This document shows positions 52,377-63,450 of a stretch of DNA of 64,000 bases, piece after piece. Below the pieces are notes generated by a model that saw only the letters and a list, made by a program, of their open reading frames with translations, was not told the DNA's origin and searched no databases. Source of the DNA: Mesaphorura yosii (Eukaryota; Arthropoda; Collembola; Poduromorpha; Tullbergiidae); NCBI GenBank assembly GCA_009869945.1, contig WIXG01000202.1:62001-126000 (forward strand), given 5' to 3'. The translations under genes and the position numbers were made by a program. Position 1 is the first letter of the stretch. The number at the start of each line of letters is the position of its first letter.

Positions 52377-53880
52377 TCAGCAAGTCAGCAGTTGGAAATT
52401 TGAGCACTTGACCGCCTTCCCGCCAAAAGGCACGTACAGCGCGCCGACACGTGCCTGAAAGGAGCCTGACGTGATCGAGTCCGCGCCGGCCACTTTGCAC
52501 TTGCCGATGTACACCGGCTCCCGGTCGCCGGTCCGGCCACCGAGGATGGCGAAGGGGAGAATCGCGTTTATGGCACCCCACGTAAAATTGTGGCCGCCTG
52601 GGCTGGTGAGGACCTCGAAGTTCCGCCCGTAAATGTACTCCTTGCCCCCGTCCGCGACCCAGCAATTCGTATGGCTCTCCGTCGTCTTCATTTTTCCGAC
52701 AAGGAGCGCCCCAGCGGGCCCGTGGTACACCCGACACACGTACAGCGGGCGCTGATCGATGTCGTGGCCCGACTCGACTGGGTTGAAGTGGCTGGACTCG
52801 AAGGAGTGCGGCGAAGCGAGGAGGCGGTGGATGTCCATGAAGCGGTACGAGTGGCAGGCGGGACAGTCGTACAGGGCGTTCAGCTTTTCGAGGTCCAGCA
52901 CGCTCAACGCCCCGGAACCGCCGGCGGTGGCGTCGTCGTCGCTGGAGCCGAGCCTGGCCGACGGGTGCTTGTGGGGAGTGAAACATTCGCGTGTGACAAA
53001 CATGTGACTCGCGTAGTCGAAAACGATGCCTAGCGCGGCGGCGGAGTGCTCGTGGGAGATGGCGACGGCCTTGCTCCTGCTCGCCAAGGTCGCGTTGGAG
53101 TCCATGCCTGCGCCGTCGCCGGCATCCCTGAACTCATCTTCGTATTTGTCCAGTGCGGCAATGCATTCTGTCCTCAGCGGATTGTAGCGGACGTACTTTT
53201 CGCGGTCGACCCGTGTCTCTTCGTAGGCGAGGCCGAGGACGAGCCCCAGCGCCCGCTGAATGTATCCGTTCGTCAGGCAGTCGAGCCCCAGCTGAATTTC
53301 TTGCCCCTGCCCGCGACCGAAGCGGGCGCGCCCTGGTCGAAGGCCGATTTGGGAGGTGACACATATTTCGTCGTTGCGAGTAAATCGTACCCAAAACCGG
53401 TCACTGTCGCCAGGCGCCTTTTCCCTGAACCGGATGCAGGTTTTCTCGTGAATCAGCCTGAACGCCTGCTTGATGAGCAGCTCGGCGTTGGCGAAGAGCG
53501 GGTCAATCACGAACGGCACAGTGCGGTTCGGCCAGAGTTGCGGGCCGTCGTCTAGAAGACGAAAAGCCAAGTTTAGAATGGAAAAATTAAATTAAATTAG
53601 CAGAACTGAAGAACTCCAATTTCAAAAATTCAATTTCCTCGTTTCCCGGGAATTGAAACTAACCGTCCGGTAAATAAAGTTCACAAAGTTCATTCAAACG
53701 GCGAATTCGAAACTTACCTTCATAGCTGCCGTCGCCCAGGGCGCTCCTTCCTGCACGGGCACTGCTGCTGCCGGATTGCCCGGAGCCATGAATGATGAGG
53801 ACGATTCCGAGAATCAGGAGTGGGACGATGAGGACAGCGAAAATCCTCCAGCCGAGTCGTGCCGCTGAATTCCAGTCCAT
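52377..53880 (-). CDS. Type II membrane protein: inactive astacin-like domain fused to DM9 repeats
   Basis: Exons 53880-53718 and 53551-52377 (TGA) join in phase 1 to give 445 residues. The frame is open upstream of 53880 but only to a TTG, so the ATG before DWNSAARLGWRIF is chosen. Residues about 10-33 form a membrane span (IFAVLIVPLLILGIVLII) with a short basic inside, so the rest should face outward. Residues about 57-300 align with M12A astacin: LWPNRTVPFVID, EKTCIRF, the stretch LGLAYEETRVDREKYV, FDYASHMF and LSVLDLEKLNALYDCP. Where active astacins have HExxHxxGxxHE this protein has RALGLVLGLAYE: all three zinc-binding His and the catalytic Glu are gone, and the Met-turn Tyr is also replaced. 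Residues about 325-445 are a DM9/DUF3421 module (GGKEYIYGRNFEVL, LGGRTGDREPVYIGK, ALYVPFGGKAVKCSNF), a fold known from arthropod and mollusc lectin-like proteins. Function unknown; a cell-surface binding protein is the simplest inference. Confidence 0.88.
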
Positions 53881-55619
53881 TCCACGTGCTGTGGTTTGAT
53901 TGATTTGAAGGGCAAGATTAGTTTTACAGACTGGAGACTGCTGGAACGTGCTTGAACTCGGCTCGCTCAAAGTCGGAATATTTCTGCGGAAGTTGTCAAC
54001 CGAGCTCCAGCTTAGCTCAGCTCAGTTCGGCTAGAGTCGAGCTTCGAAAAGTTTTAATTAATGGAATTGCACTTTCAGCTTGGAGCTTGAGCTTGAGCTG
54101 GACTTGTCGTCCAGCTGTCACATAAATCACCTCGTGGCGAATGTAAACAGGGCGATTAAAATAATTTATGTCAGCAACTGTCAAGTAAAGTGTCAAATGT
54201 CACAGGCTGACGTAATGACCACGGTGCGCTGTATGCCGTGCTTTCAGTCACTTCCAGTCGACTGACCGCATGCTCCAAATTTTGATAGTGTGTGTTATTC
54301 ATAATTCACAATTCACGCCACACCACCGCCACGGCCACAAACATCAAAGGAAAGGGCAATCCAGGCTGGAGGCTGCTGCTGGAAGTTTTTCCGGCACAAA
54401 ATTCCTGGAATTCGAAATGCGACGACGACGGAAAGTGAAATGAGCCGTGGCTAACTGGAATTTCCACGGAAATGGGTGAGTGGGAAGCCCAATTACTTAC
54501 TTCTCCATTAAGTTCACTAGTTGTACAGGTTAGTTGCGGCGTTGCAGATATGAACCAGACGTCATTAACCAGTCTCAGTCGCCAAAGTTCAAACAAACTT
54601 TCAGTATTCAGCATCTTTCCAGCTGGAAAACTGGCATGTTAGTTTTGGTTACGAAAAATTGATTGACTGACAGTTTGGGTCTAATTAAATAATTACTGCT
54701 TAATTGCTACTATTAATATTGTTCTTCGGTGCTTCATTGGTTTGCGGACGTAATGATTCTTCCATTCTATTCTTCGTGTACTTGCACAGATTGAAGCCCC
54801 TTAGATCAGGATCAGAGCAGCGTAGGAGTTACTGAAAGATTTCAGCTTCGGTCGTCCTCCATGCAGAACCTGTAATCTTCCAGTTTTATTGTCTTGCTGT
54901 CTTGGCTTTCCATTTGACTGCTGCTCGTGCTCGTCTTCCCAAGAAATACGTTAGTTGACCTCACTTACAGTAATTTGCTCGCTTGCTCGATGCTCGTGCC
55001 CTACTTGAGAGCCCAATTAAGCGTTAACAACTCAGAACGACAACCACGCCCACACAACCTTTTAATCAAGTCGCGAACGCGAATTCGAACACCTTAGATC
55101 CAGCCCCTGAATTCCAGAAACGTCGGAGTTGTCGGAAAACTGGAACGCGGAATCTGCCATGAATTTATGGCTTTCATTTGAATCTTGAATTTACCGCCAA
55201 GACAAGGCCAATGACAGGTAGAGAAAATTTCGAGGTCACTCTCATTTCTGTTTTTTTTCATAAACCAAGTGAGCAGCCAAATGAAGTTAATTATGCATTT
55301 AATTAGCTTATGCTGATCTCGCATCTTTTAAGTAAACAAGCTTTATTTCATAAAGTAAAATTCTGCGCGCACGGATTCATTAATTTGCACAAAATAGAGA
55401 CAAAAATAGATTTTATTAAATTCAATACGCGAACGAGAAGTGAACAGTGAAGGATGGATGAACAGCGAACGGAGTGCAGTAGAGCAACTTAATTAAATGA
55501 AGCCCTACACGACACGGCGCAGCACAGACGGGCTCCAGACGGGCTCCAGACGAGTAAACAGGTTCCTGTCAAATGCCAATGCGAAGTCAATTAAAGCTTG
55601 CGATGCGAGTTTAATTAGT
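53881..55619. other. Intergenic interval between the astacin-like/DM9 gene and SGSM3
   Basis: 1.7 kb containing the promoter of the astacin-like/DM9 gene (left) and the SGSM3 3' UTR (right; a minus-strand AATAAA at 55417-55412 lies about 200 nt after its stop). No coding frame with a recognisable product, RNA gene or TE terminus was seen. Confidence 0.5.
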
Positions 55620-58600
55620 TTAGAGGTTCCACGAGAAGAGGTGATGTTTGACGAGCATGTCTTTCACGTCCGTTTTCAACTCCGACTTTTCCTTCTTCAC
55701 CGTTGGCTTGAGCTCCCACTCCAGACTCAGGCTGAAGGAAAACTGGGCCAGGACGCGAAGTTCGCACTTTAGTCCAATAAAGCCCGGGCTATTGAGGAAA
55801 CTCCATGGATGGTACCTGGAAATGGAAACAAAAACGACAAACTGACAATTACAGCACCGTTGGAATTTTCCAAATGGCGAGAGTTTTTGATTTGCACTTG
55901 CCATTTGTTGAGTACTTCCGCGGAGGAGCAGAAGATTTCGATCCACAGGTGGAGAACCTGCTCGTTGAGCCCGAGGCAGAGCAGCGAGCGGAATTTGACA
56001 TCCATCTGCACTTTCTCGTGGGAGCGGTTGACTACTTCTACGCAGCGGTACAGCAGCTGCGGAAATTCAGATCAGATTTTCAATAAATCACGGCTCAGTT
56101 AATTTGCACCGTATTTCGCTCCTAACCTCTTCTGGACTGAGGACTTTCCCGTCTTCGTCCAGCCGGTACGTTTTGCAGAGGACCAGACGAGAGTACACCG
56201 ACCGGAAGTCGCGCTCGATTTCCTTCCGCGCCACTTCCTCGATAAACAGCCACGGATGGACGGGAATCAGGCTCGACGTGCGCTTCATGCCGTGCTCAAA
56301 GATCCGCTTGAGGGCGGGGCAGAGGACGCCACGGGCGAGGTCGGCGATGCCCTCCGTCACAGAGTCGTCCCCGGCAGGGGAGTACTGCTTCGAGCGCTCG
56401 TCGAGGACGGCCACCAGCCGCGAGGGAAACCAACCTCTGAAAAAAGGAAATATACCACGCACGCACGAATGAAAAATTCACGTTCCAGGAATAAAAACCT
56501 CACATTCAAAGTAAAAAATGCGAATATCTCGCCTTCCTTTTCTGCTTTGCATTTTACGTCACGACAAGTACAAATACAGAAATCACAAATCTGAGGATCT
56601 CCTGATCGAATTAACTCGCATGAATGAATACGAGTGAATGCATCGAACCAAAACACCAGACGCTTTCACTAAAAGACTGAAAGCCAAGGTACTTTCACCT
56701 TTCACAAAAATAGAAAGCATTCACTTTCTCCCAGAATACAAAATTCCCACTCAGCATTTGGCATTAACGGGGTACAACTAAAGATCCGGAATTTATGAAG
56801 GCGTGTATAACTGACAAGGTAACGCATTTGGCTTGGTACCGGTTTTCGATAACCGACCAGCACATCATGATCAGCATCCCAAAAGATGTCTATGTGCAAA
56901 TTTTTAGGTTGTCAATTTCACTACAGACCGCCCAGTACGGATTTGAAGTTGCAAATGTAACAAATGGAGCCAAACGTTACAAAATTTTTTTTTAAATTAT
57001 TTCAATCGTCTTCTCTCTAAGTACGGTAAAATTCACAAAATTGTGTCTTCAATTACTTTGCAAATTTCTGCGTTTTGTTTTTGTCAAAATATTCGAGAAG
57101 TTTCATCATAATATCCAATGCGAACGTTTTATTGCCAATTGTGTGCTCCTCTCATTATTGTGACTGACTTCGACTGTCTTGTGTCTCGTCCAGAGTACAT
57201 CACAATAATTGAACTCACAGAACTCGTATGAATCAAAGTCTAGGCACTCCTCTTCGATTGCTCTCTCGTCGAAATACGCTTCTTTCAGCTCCTGCAGTCT
57301 CTGCACAGATTCCCGATGACTATCAGTTGGGTATATTGGTTCGACTTTATACTTTACCCTTAACGTGTCAAGCATCAGCTGCAGCACGGTTAGATAGTCA
57401 GCCATTGTTGAGCACAGACTTCGTTAAACTTAACATTTGACTTAAGCATTTGATAACTTCCACACAAACTCGAATTTGCGGTTCACGGTAGTAGACAGCG
57501 AGTTGAAATTGAAATGATTTAGTGTAGAGTTCGTTTCTGTTACCGTTTCGTTCAACACAAAGAATGAGAATAAACGAGTGCAAGCAAGCCACAGACGCTC
57601 TGTTCAGATACAGTAATGCGCTTGAGTGCGAGAAGCTACACAACAGTTTCAAGTGTGCACTACGCGGTGAAATTGATAACCTAAAAATTTGCACATCTTT
57701 TGGGGTGCTGATCATGATGTGATGGTCAGTTTTCGAAAACCCGATACTAAGCCAAATGCGTTACCTTGTCAGTTTGGGTGAATAATTTGAATGCAACCAA
57801 ATATGCCATCTAAAAGTGCTTGAAGAGAGCTTCAAAGTGAGGTATCGCTTTGTGGTGTTCGGGTCTAACTACGGCAGTAATGACCCGTTGAAGCTGGGTC
57901 CCTTAAAATGGCACAGAACGACATTTTTAAGGAGGAGCCGCGTCCGACTGAATGAAGCAGCCTTTTCTCTTTGCTGCCTCCCCGGTTCTCTACGATGTCC
58001 AAGCAATCGAAAAATTACCCGGTTGGATTTATTTCGTGCCTACCGTGTCGTAAACAGTAAACTTCCCAATTCCCTCTCCGTCCAGCTAGAGGAGCTAATT
58101 TTGTCGGGTCAGTATCTTTGGGGTAACTGCAGGATACGTGGATGGAATAGGGCCGTGTATGGGCTCAAATGCTCCTGGCATTCATATGAATCTAAAGACA
58201 CCCAATTTGACCCAATTCTTTGTCTCTTGTACAAGACATGGAGCACAATGAGGCTGCCGCCCCATCAGGGGTACTTCAGACTCCTCTGGCCGTACAAATT
58301 TCTTAGTGCGCCCAGTGGGGTCGTGCATACACTTAAAATGCTCCCTAGCTTCAACAGATTCGAAATCTGGTACAAAATTTGGTGTAGCACTACGTCCTAG
58401 GGCTTTCGAGCTATGAAGGAAGGTCAGGTAAAATGAGTGTGTCCGAAACAATTCTTAGGTGGGGCTTCTTTCGACGTGCCTATAGAAGTCCTGAAATTGA
58501 CTAAAATTGTACCGAGTCCATTTGATGGGACTAAACTATGTGAGGATTAAGAAAAAAATGTCGATGTTGCCCAAAAGTGACATCACATGCGAAAATTTTG

Positions 58601-61600
58601 AAGGAGATAAAATTCCGGATCTTTAGGTGTCACTTGTTACACAGAATTTTTGCGTGCTAAATTTGTCACTGACCTTAGCCCGTTGAGTTCTCCAATCCAG
58701 CAGTGCTCGTCCTTCGAGTTGAGAATGATGAGGATGTCACTTTTGCGAAATCCAAGCTCGTCGTCGTCTCGTCGCTCAAAATCTGCAAGTTTGCAATTTG
58801 CAATCTGACTGTAAATTTAAAAGCAAAATGAGTCAAGAGCTCACCGAAAAGCGCTTTGGCCCGTCGAATTCCGTTTGAGATTCCCTGCGCGAACTTTTCA
58901 TGATCCCGCTCGTGACTTTCGATGGAAAAGTCTGGCTCCAGACTGGCTTTCATGAATTTCGCATCGTTTGCGATGAAATGTCGGCCGATTTGCAGAATTG
59001 CTTCGTGTAAGTCGACCATCAGCTCTAAAATTGTGCAAAAATTAGAAATCACTGCAAATTTTGCAAAAATGTGTGGCCCACGCATGAAAATTGCTTGCCT
59101 GTCTGTCGAACGTTTTTATTCTTCACATCATTTGCGTCCTGCCCAAAAATCGTTTTCAAAATCCCCGGGTTTGTCTTCTCAGCTTTTTTATTGGTCCGTT
59201 TCTTGACACGTCGAGACGCCGCGGACGAGAGCGTCGAGGAGCCGTCAGTGACGACCTGCGGCGCGAGGCGTTTTCGTTCCTGTTCGATAGAATTCGCGTT
59301 CAGGTCCCCAAAGTGGTCGAGGTCGAGTGCGTCGAAGGAGACGAGGGTGGAGGGCAGGTCAGACAGGAAATTGAAGATCTCCGCTGAGTTTGCGAGCTGC
59401 AGCAGCTCTGTGTCCTTGTATTTGATGAGTGCCAGTGTGACTTTGAAGAGGACGACGTCGCCCTCCGCGAAGAAGAGGTCCCAGATGCGGAGGAGGAGCT
59501 TGACGTGGATGACAGAGGCGAAGATGGAGAGGAACCAGTTCAGGGCCACGAGGGCGAGGTCGATGTCATGTTCCTTCAGGAGGTCGGCGAGTTGAGGAAA
59601 GTAGACGGAGACGAGGTACGAGAGCACGGCGGCGTCGAGGCGGATGCCGACAAAGTCAGAGAGGTACCACGTCGGAGGGAGGAGGTCCTCGATGATGGAA
59701 CAAATCAGCCAGAAGGTGTCTTCTTCCTCCAGAAAGAGGAGCAGGTGCGCCACGATCGTGCCCATCCCCTGGCAGTAGCCAATGTCGGGGTACAGCCAAG
59801 CCAGGGCGCGGAGGACTCGGCGCAGCCGCGGAATTCCGGGGGCGTCGAATCCGCTGAAGCAGACGTTCCCCGGAAGGATCCGCGTCAGGTCCTTCTCGAT
59901 GAGCTTCGCGAAGGAGAAATACTCGTTGGCCGCCGACTCCTTCACGACCTTCCAGTACGGCACGTTCAGCGCGTGCGTGTTCGCCTTCTTCTCCAGCGCG
60001 CTGCTCAGTCGCAGCCAGATTTGTGGGCGAAGTGAGTGCGGAATCCCACCGCCGCCGGCGCGGGTCATCATTTCCCACAGTTTCTGGGTCACGGGGATCC
60101 GGTTTGGAATCGAGTCCCATGAAAGCTCCTGCACTTCTTCGCGGCTGTGCGAAAATTCCAGGTATGCCAGCCACTGCAGCCTGATATATAAAAAGGTACG
60201 GGAATCATAATTAAAATGTGACGGCGGCATAATCGAAATTTAATTTCTACTGCAAGAAAACACGAAAACGCGCAAAATATTCGCAGCTCGCCCACAGATT
60301 TGCTTGAATGCCATTAGGCTGGATTTATTCTTCGCAAAATTGGCCGCGACACAAATACGAAGGTACGAATGACGAAGGATGTCGGGGAAATCGACGGAAG
60401 CGAATGAGATCTTAATTTTTCTTAATACAATTACAGTTAATTCGAAATCGAAGCATATCAAAAGATAGCAAAGCTGCCTGAACCCTGAACAGCTGGAAAA
60501 GAACAATATCAAAAGTTGCTGGAATCCGGCAGCATTCTTAATGTAGAATCGATCAGTCTATCGTTGGAGTTGTGGGATACGTCGGGTATTCCGGGTATCT
60601 TGCATTCATGTCTCGCAGGTAGACTTTTCTGACTGGCGAGGCGGAGCCGGAGCCCGTCGGCGAGCTGACAAGGTCCTGATTGTATGAGCAGGCAACGGCC
60701 AGAAGTAAACCTGCAAAAGGTAAAATCGGAAATTAAATCAGTGAGAAATTGAAGGAGGAGACACTAAAATTCGAAAAGCATTAAGCAACCGTCTTCTGAA
60801 AAGTCCAGCGCCGAGATTCCAGCCGGATAAGCCGAGTACGAGTTTAGACAGGCCTTTTTGGGCCAATTCCAGAGACGGAGCATTCTGTCGGAGCCTCCAG
60901 TCACAAAATTGGCGGTACGAGGTTGAAATCTGGCGTGTCAGATACAAAAATCGCGATTAACAATTAATTAAACTATTTCGGCGTCCACCTGCCTGAAAAG
61001 CAATCGCAGTCGCTTACCGAATTGCGTTGACCGGAAAGTCGAGTTCGTGCGAGCGATGAGCTCGAAATATGAACGTTTCTGTTTGCGCCTGTTGAACGCT
61101 TTCGATAGAAACTCGACCTTCACAGCTGCCCAAAACGTAATGCTACAAGAGCACGAAAGCAGGTAAACTGATAAGTTGACTAAAAAGGACAGACTTTCCT
61201 ACTGTTTGTGGTACGCCCGCCTTACCTGCTTATCGGGACTAATGGCCAAGCAGCGTGGGTGGTAAGTCGTGAAATTTGACGTGCGTTCGCTCAGGGGGTT
61301 GAGCATATTCCTTAGGTCCCAAATCGCGATGTGATTCTCAGCGAGCGAGGCGACGACCAATTCGTCGACGACTTCCGTCTGGAAAACTTGCTCCAGCTGC
61401 GGATACTTTCCCACGACGGTCAGTGTTCGGGGGTCAAAAGTTTTTATGTACGTGTCCCAGCTTCCACTGACGACCTGGCTTGTGGATCGACTGAAGCCCA
61501 TGCAGCTCGTGGCGAGGACGTGGCGCTCGTCACCGAAGGAACTCACTGAAATCGGCAAAATGCAATTTATCAATCAATGTGATAACCGATAATGCGAATT

Positions 61601-63450
61601 TTGATTTGATTCGGCTTCTGTCTTTGGCTTACCCGCCTCGGTTTCTACATCAACGGCCTTCACCCAGCCTTCCGCGTCTCCGAAGAAAACTGTGCTCTTA
61701 TCGCGCATTGCAATGGACAGGATCGGGACTGAAGGGAATTCGGGCTTCTCCCCGGCATTCTTGAAGTGCATCACAGCTGTGCCAGGGGTAGTGGTGGGAG
61801 TGGTGGCATACAACATGGACAGAGTTCCATCCCAGCAAGACATGACCAAGTATTCGGCTACTTCACCGTTGTCAGGAACCTGCGACAGGCAAATCGTGGT
61901 TCGTGAACCTGGAGCTCCATATCACAATAAAAGTCCAATCTACTTACGAATTTTAACCCGGAAATGTCGTCTGTTGGTTTAATATTCAAGTCGAACTGAG
62001 AAAGTGGGCCGCTGTGAGGACGACTCCTTTGCCCCGACGCAGGAGTAGACAAGGACAACGTCGAAGGTTTGGGTGATTGTGATCGTGGCGGTGACCGCTG
62101 ACTGTGCTGACTTTGCTGCTGTTGCTGTTCCAACTCCTGAAGTCGATGCAATTTAAGTTGCGCTTTTATACGCTGGTGGAATGAAGTCATCTTGCTTCTT
62201 GTTGGATTTCACTTCACTTTCTATCACAAACTTAACTAATGCAATGCTGCAACTGCAACCGGCTTGATACTGTTAATACTGAAAGTCTCAAAACTATCTT
62301 GATCTTAAGTTTCCAAAGTCGAACTCGAATCTCGAATTTAATCCAGGCTTAATTATTAAGATTTACGACACGAGTGAGATTACGAGTGAGATGTGCTCCT
62401 TGAACAAACGAGATTGAAAGCTACGCCGCGCCGTAAAGATTTAAAAGTTTTGACAGAGAAAGATGAAACGTGTGAAACAGTTTAGGCTCTTTCTGTTATA
62501 TTGCAGGCTTTGCAGGTAAATTATTCGTAGTTAGTATAATTAACTTATAACTAATCAAATAAAAGTAAAGCAAAGTTTTTTGCCCCATTTCCGAGCTGGA
62601 AATGGGTGACTGCTTACCTCACGCTGTCGTCTTCCTCGAACGGTATGCTATTATTGGAGCGTAAAGCCCGGACAGGCGCCGGCACGCACGCTCGCGCACG
62701 ATTAACCGGACTGGATCGGGGGCTGGAGGAGCCTTCTTGCGGCGCACCCTCTTCTGTATCGTCCGGGTCTCCAACTTCGTCTTCAACTTCCCCATCGTCA
62801 GCGATGACTGGTTTCTCCAGCCGAAATCCGAGCTCGTCATAAGGAATCGGGTCGTCTTCATCTCCGCCTTCGTCCGTCTCGGAGTCCCGGCCTTTCCGTT
62901 TGTCCATCGACGTTGGCGGTGGTGGAGGCCACATGGAGGGCGTGATCCCGCTGAAGGGGACGCCGGGCTTCAGCTTAATTGCCTGACACAACCCGTTTCT
63001 GCTGTCTCCATCGGAGTCGCTGTGGCGATGGCGGCCCATGGTGGAGCTGCTGCTGCCGGTTCGTTCTGGCTCCAGCTCCAGATCGGGGTCGTCACAGGCG
63101 GACTCGACGAGTGCGAGTTTCTGAAACGAGCATATGAAAGTCAGTGTGGATTAATTAAATATTTATTCATCTGCGCTACTGCTGGGTCACATTCGCATCT
63201 GTTTTAGGTTGGTAAGCCAAATATCTGCTGTCGGCACATGTGCGTGGACTGAATTTTATCTTTTTATCCTCATCTCTCTTGTATTAATACGCAAATGATG
63301 TGTATGAGAAGATGCGAAGCGAATGCACGAGGATTAAAGCAACAGCAACTTGACTGGTTTTGGATTTCGACTTACGTGAGCAGTGTTGACTGTCACGTAA
63401 CCTTTTCTGTCGTTGACGGTCGACTGAAACAGGGATTTGGCGAAATCCAT
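55620..63450 (-). CDS. SGSM3: SGSM3 (RUTBC3): TBC-SH3-RUN small G-protein signalling modulator
   Basis: Rab/Rap-interacting regulator with GTPase-activating potential. Exons: 63450-63376, 63120-62618, 60180-59099, 59024-58845, 58782-58674, 56436-56127, 56056-55902, 55815-55620 (TAA), 869 residues, versus about 750 in vertebrates. Exon 2 carries the conserved N-terminal signature [10 protein letters not shown] and [11 protein letters not shown]; its last codon is completed by exon 3 ([10 protein letters not shown]), which proves the join across a 2.4-kb intron. Exon 3 is the TBC domain with both catalytic fingers, the arginine finger in IEKDLTR and the glutamine finger in GYCQGMG, so GAP activity should be intact. 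Exons 4-5 give the linker and SH3 ([31 protein letters not shown]). Exons 6-8 give the RUN domain ([39 protein letters not shown]) and the invariant end [11 protein letters not shown]. Introns 3 and 7 use GC-AG borders. Intron 2 holds a whole Bub3-like gene and intron 5 an inverted-repeat insertion. Confidence 0.94.
56778..58626. mobile_element. Inverted-repeat insertion of unknown class in SGSM3 intron 5
   Basis: The outer ends carry the same 17-bp word in opposite orientation: CTAAAGATCCGGAATTT at 56778-56794 and its complement at 58610-58626. Inside, a longer inverted pair (56809-56920 and 57668-57774) matches over about 110 bp with scattered differences, starting AACTGACAAGGTAACGCATT and including CACATCATGATCAGCA. 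The 1.85-kb interval also contains two open frames (57405-57106 minus; 57816-58400 plus) of unknown nature. The composition differs from the short neighbouring introns, and this intron is the second longest in the gene. The structure suggests a foldback-like or non-autonomous DNA transposon. The exact ends and target duplication could not be fixed. Confidence 0.55.
57106..57405 (-). CDS. Hypothetical 99-aa open frame inside the inverted-repeat insertion
   Basis: An ATG-initiated frame between the two inverted arms predicts an acidic, soluble peptide beginning [20 protein letters not shown] with no signal peptide, membrane span or zinc ligands in a recognisable spacing. I do not recognise it. 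It may be a relic of the element's own coding capacity, a captured host exon, or chance. Codon use is AT-rich and unlike the GC-rich host exons. Confidence 0.25.
   Translation of the reverse strand: MADYLTVLQLMLDTLRVKYKVEPIYPTDSHRESVQRLQELKEAYFDERAIEEECLDFDSYEFCEFNYCDVLWTRHKTVEVSHNNERSTQLAIKRSHWIL
60324..60329 (-). terminator. Poly(A) signal of the nested Bub3-like gene
   Basis: Minus-strand AATAAA lies about 225 nt after the Bub3-like stop codon and only about 145 bp before the SGSM3 exon 3 acceptor, so cleavage here must be avoided when the longer SGSM3 transcript is made. Confidence 0.5.
60553..62190 (-). CDS. BUB3: Bub3-like WD40 protein, nested within an SGSM3 intron
   Basis: WD40 beta-propeller of the Bub3/Rae1 group; Bub3 binds GLEBS motifs of Bub1/BubR1 at kinetochores in the spindle checkpoint. 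Exons: 62190-61948, 61879-61633, 61545-61226, 61142-61018, 60929-60790, 60710-60553 (TGA), 410 residues against about 330. It begins with a Gln/Ser/Pro-rich extension of about 65 residues not found in typical Bub3. Matching Bub3 landmarks follow: [71 protein letters not shown] with [18 protein letters not shown] and [15 protein letters not shown]. The C-terminal tail is diverged. The sequence is clearly more diverged than usual for Bub3, so it may be a paralogue. The exon 5 donor (GTTGCT) is poor, but only that junction continues the family alignment. It lies wholly in SGSM3 intron 2, same strand. Confidence 0.85.

Noticed and set aside
52369-52986. 205-codon second minus-strand frame within the astacin-like/DM9 gene
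   Set aside because: Arg/His/Pro-rich frame-shifted shadow; the frame with the DM9 and astacin motifs is the real one.
53881-53970. Thirty-residue N-terminal extension of the astacin-like/DM9 protein
   Set aside because: The frame opens with TTG, not ATG. The ATG at 53880 directly precedes the membrane span.
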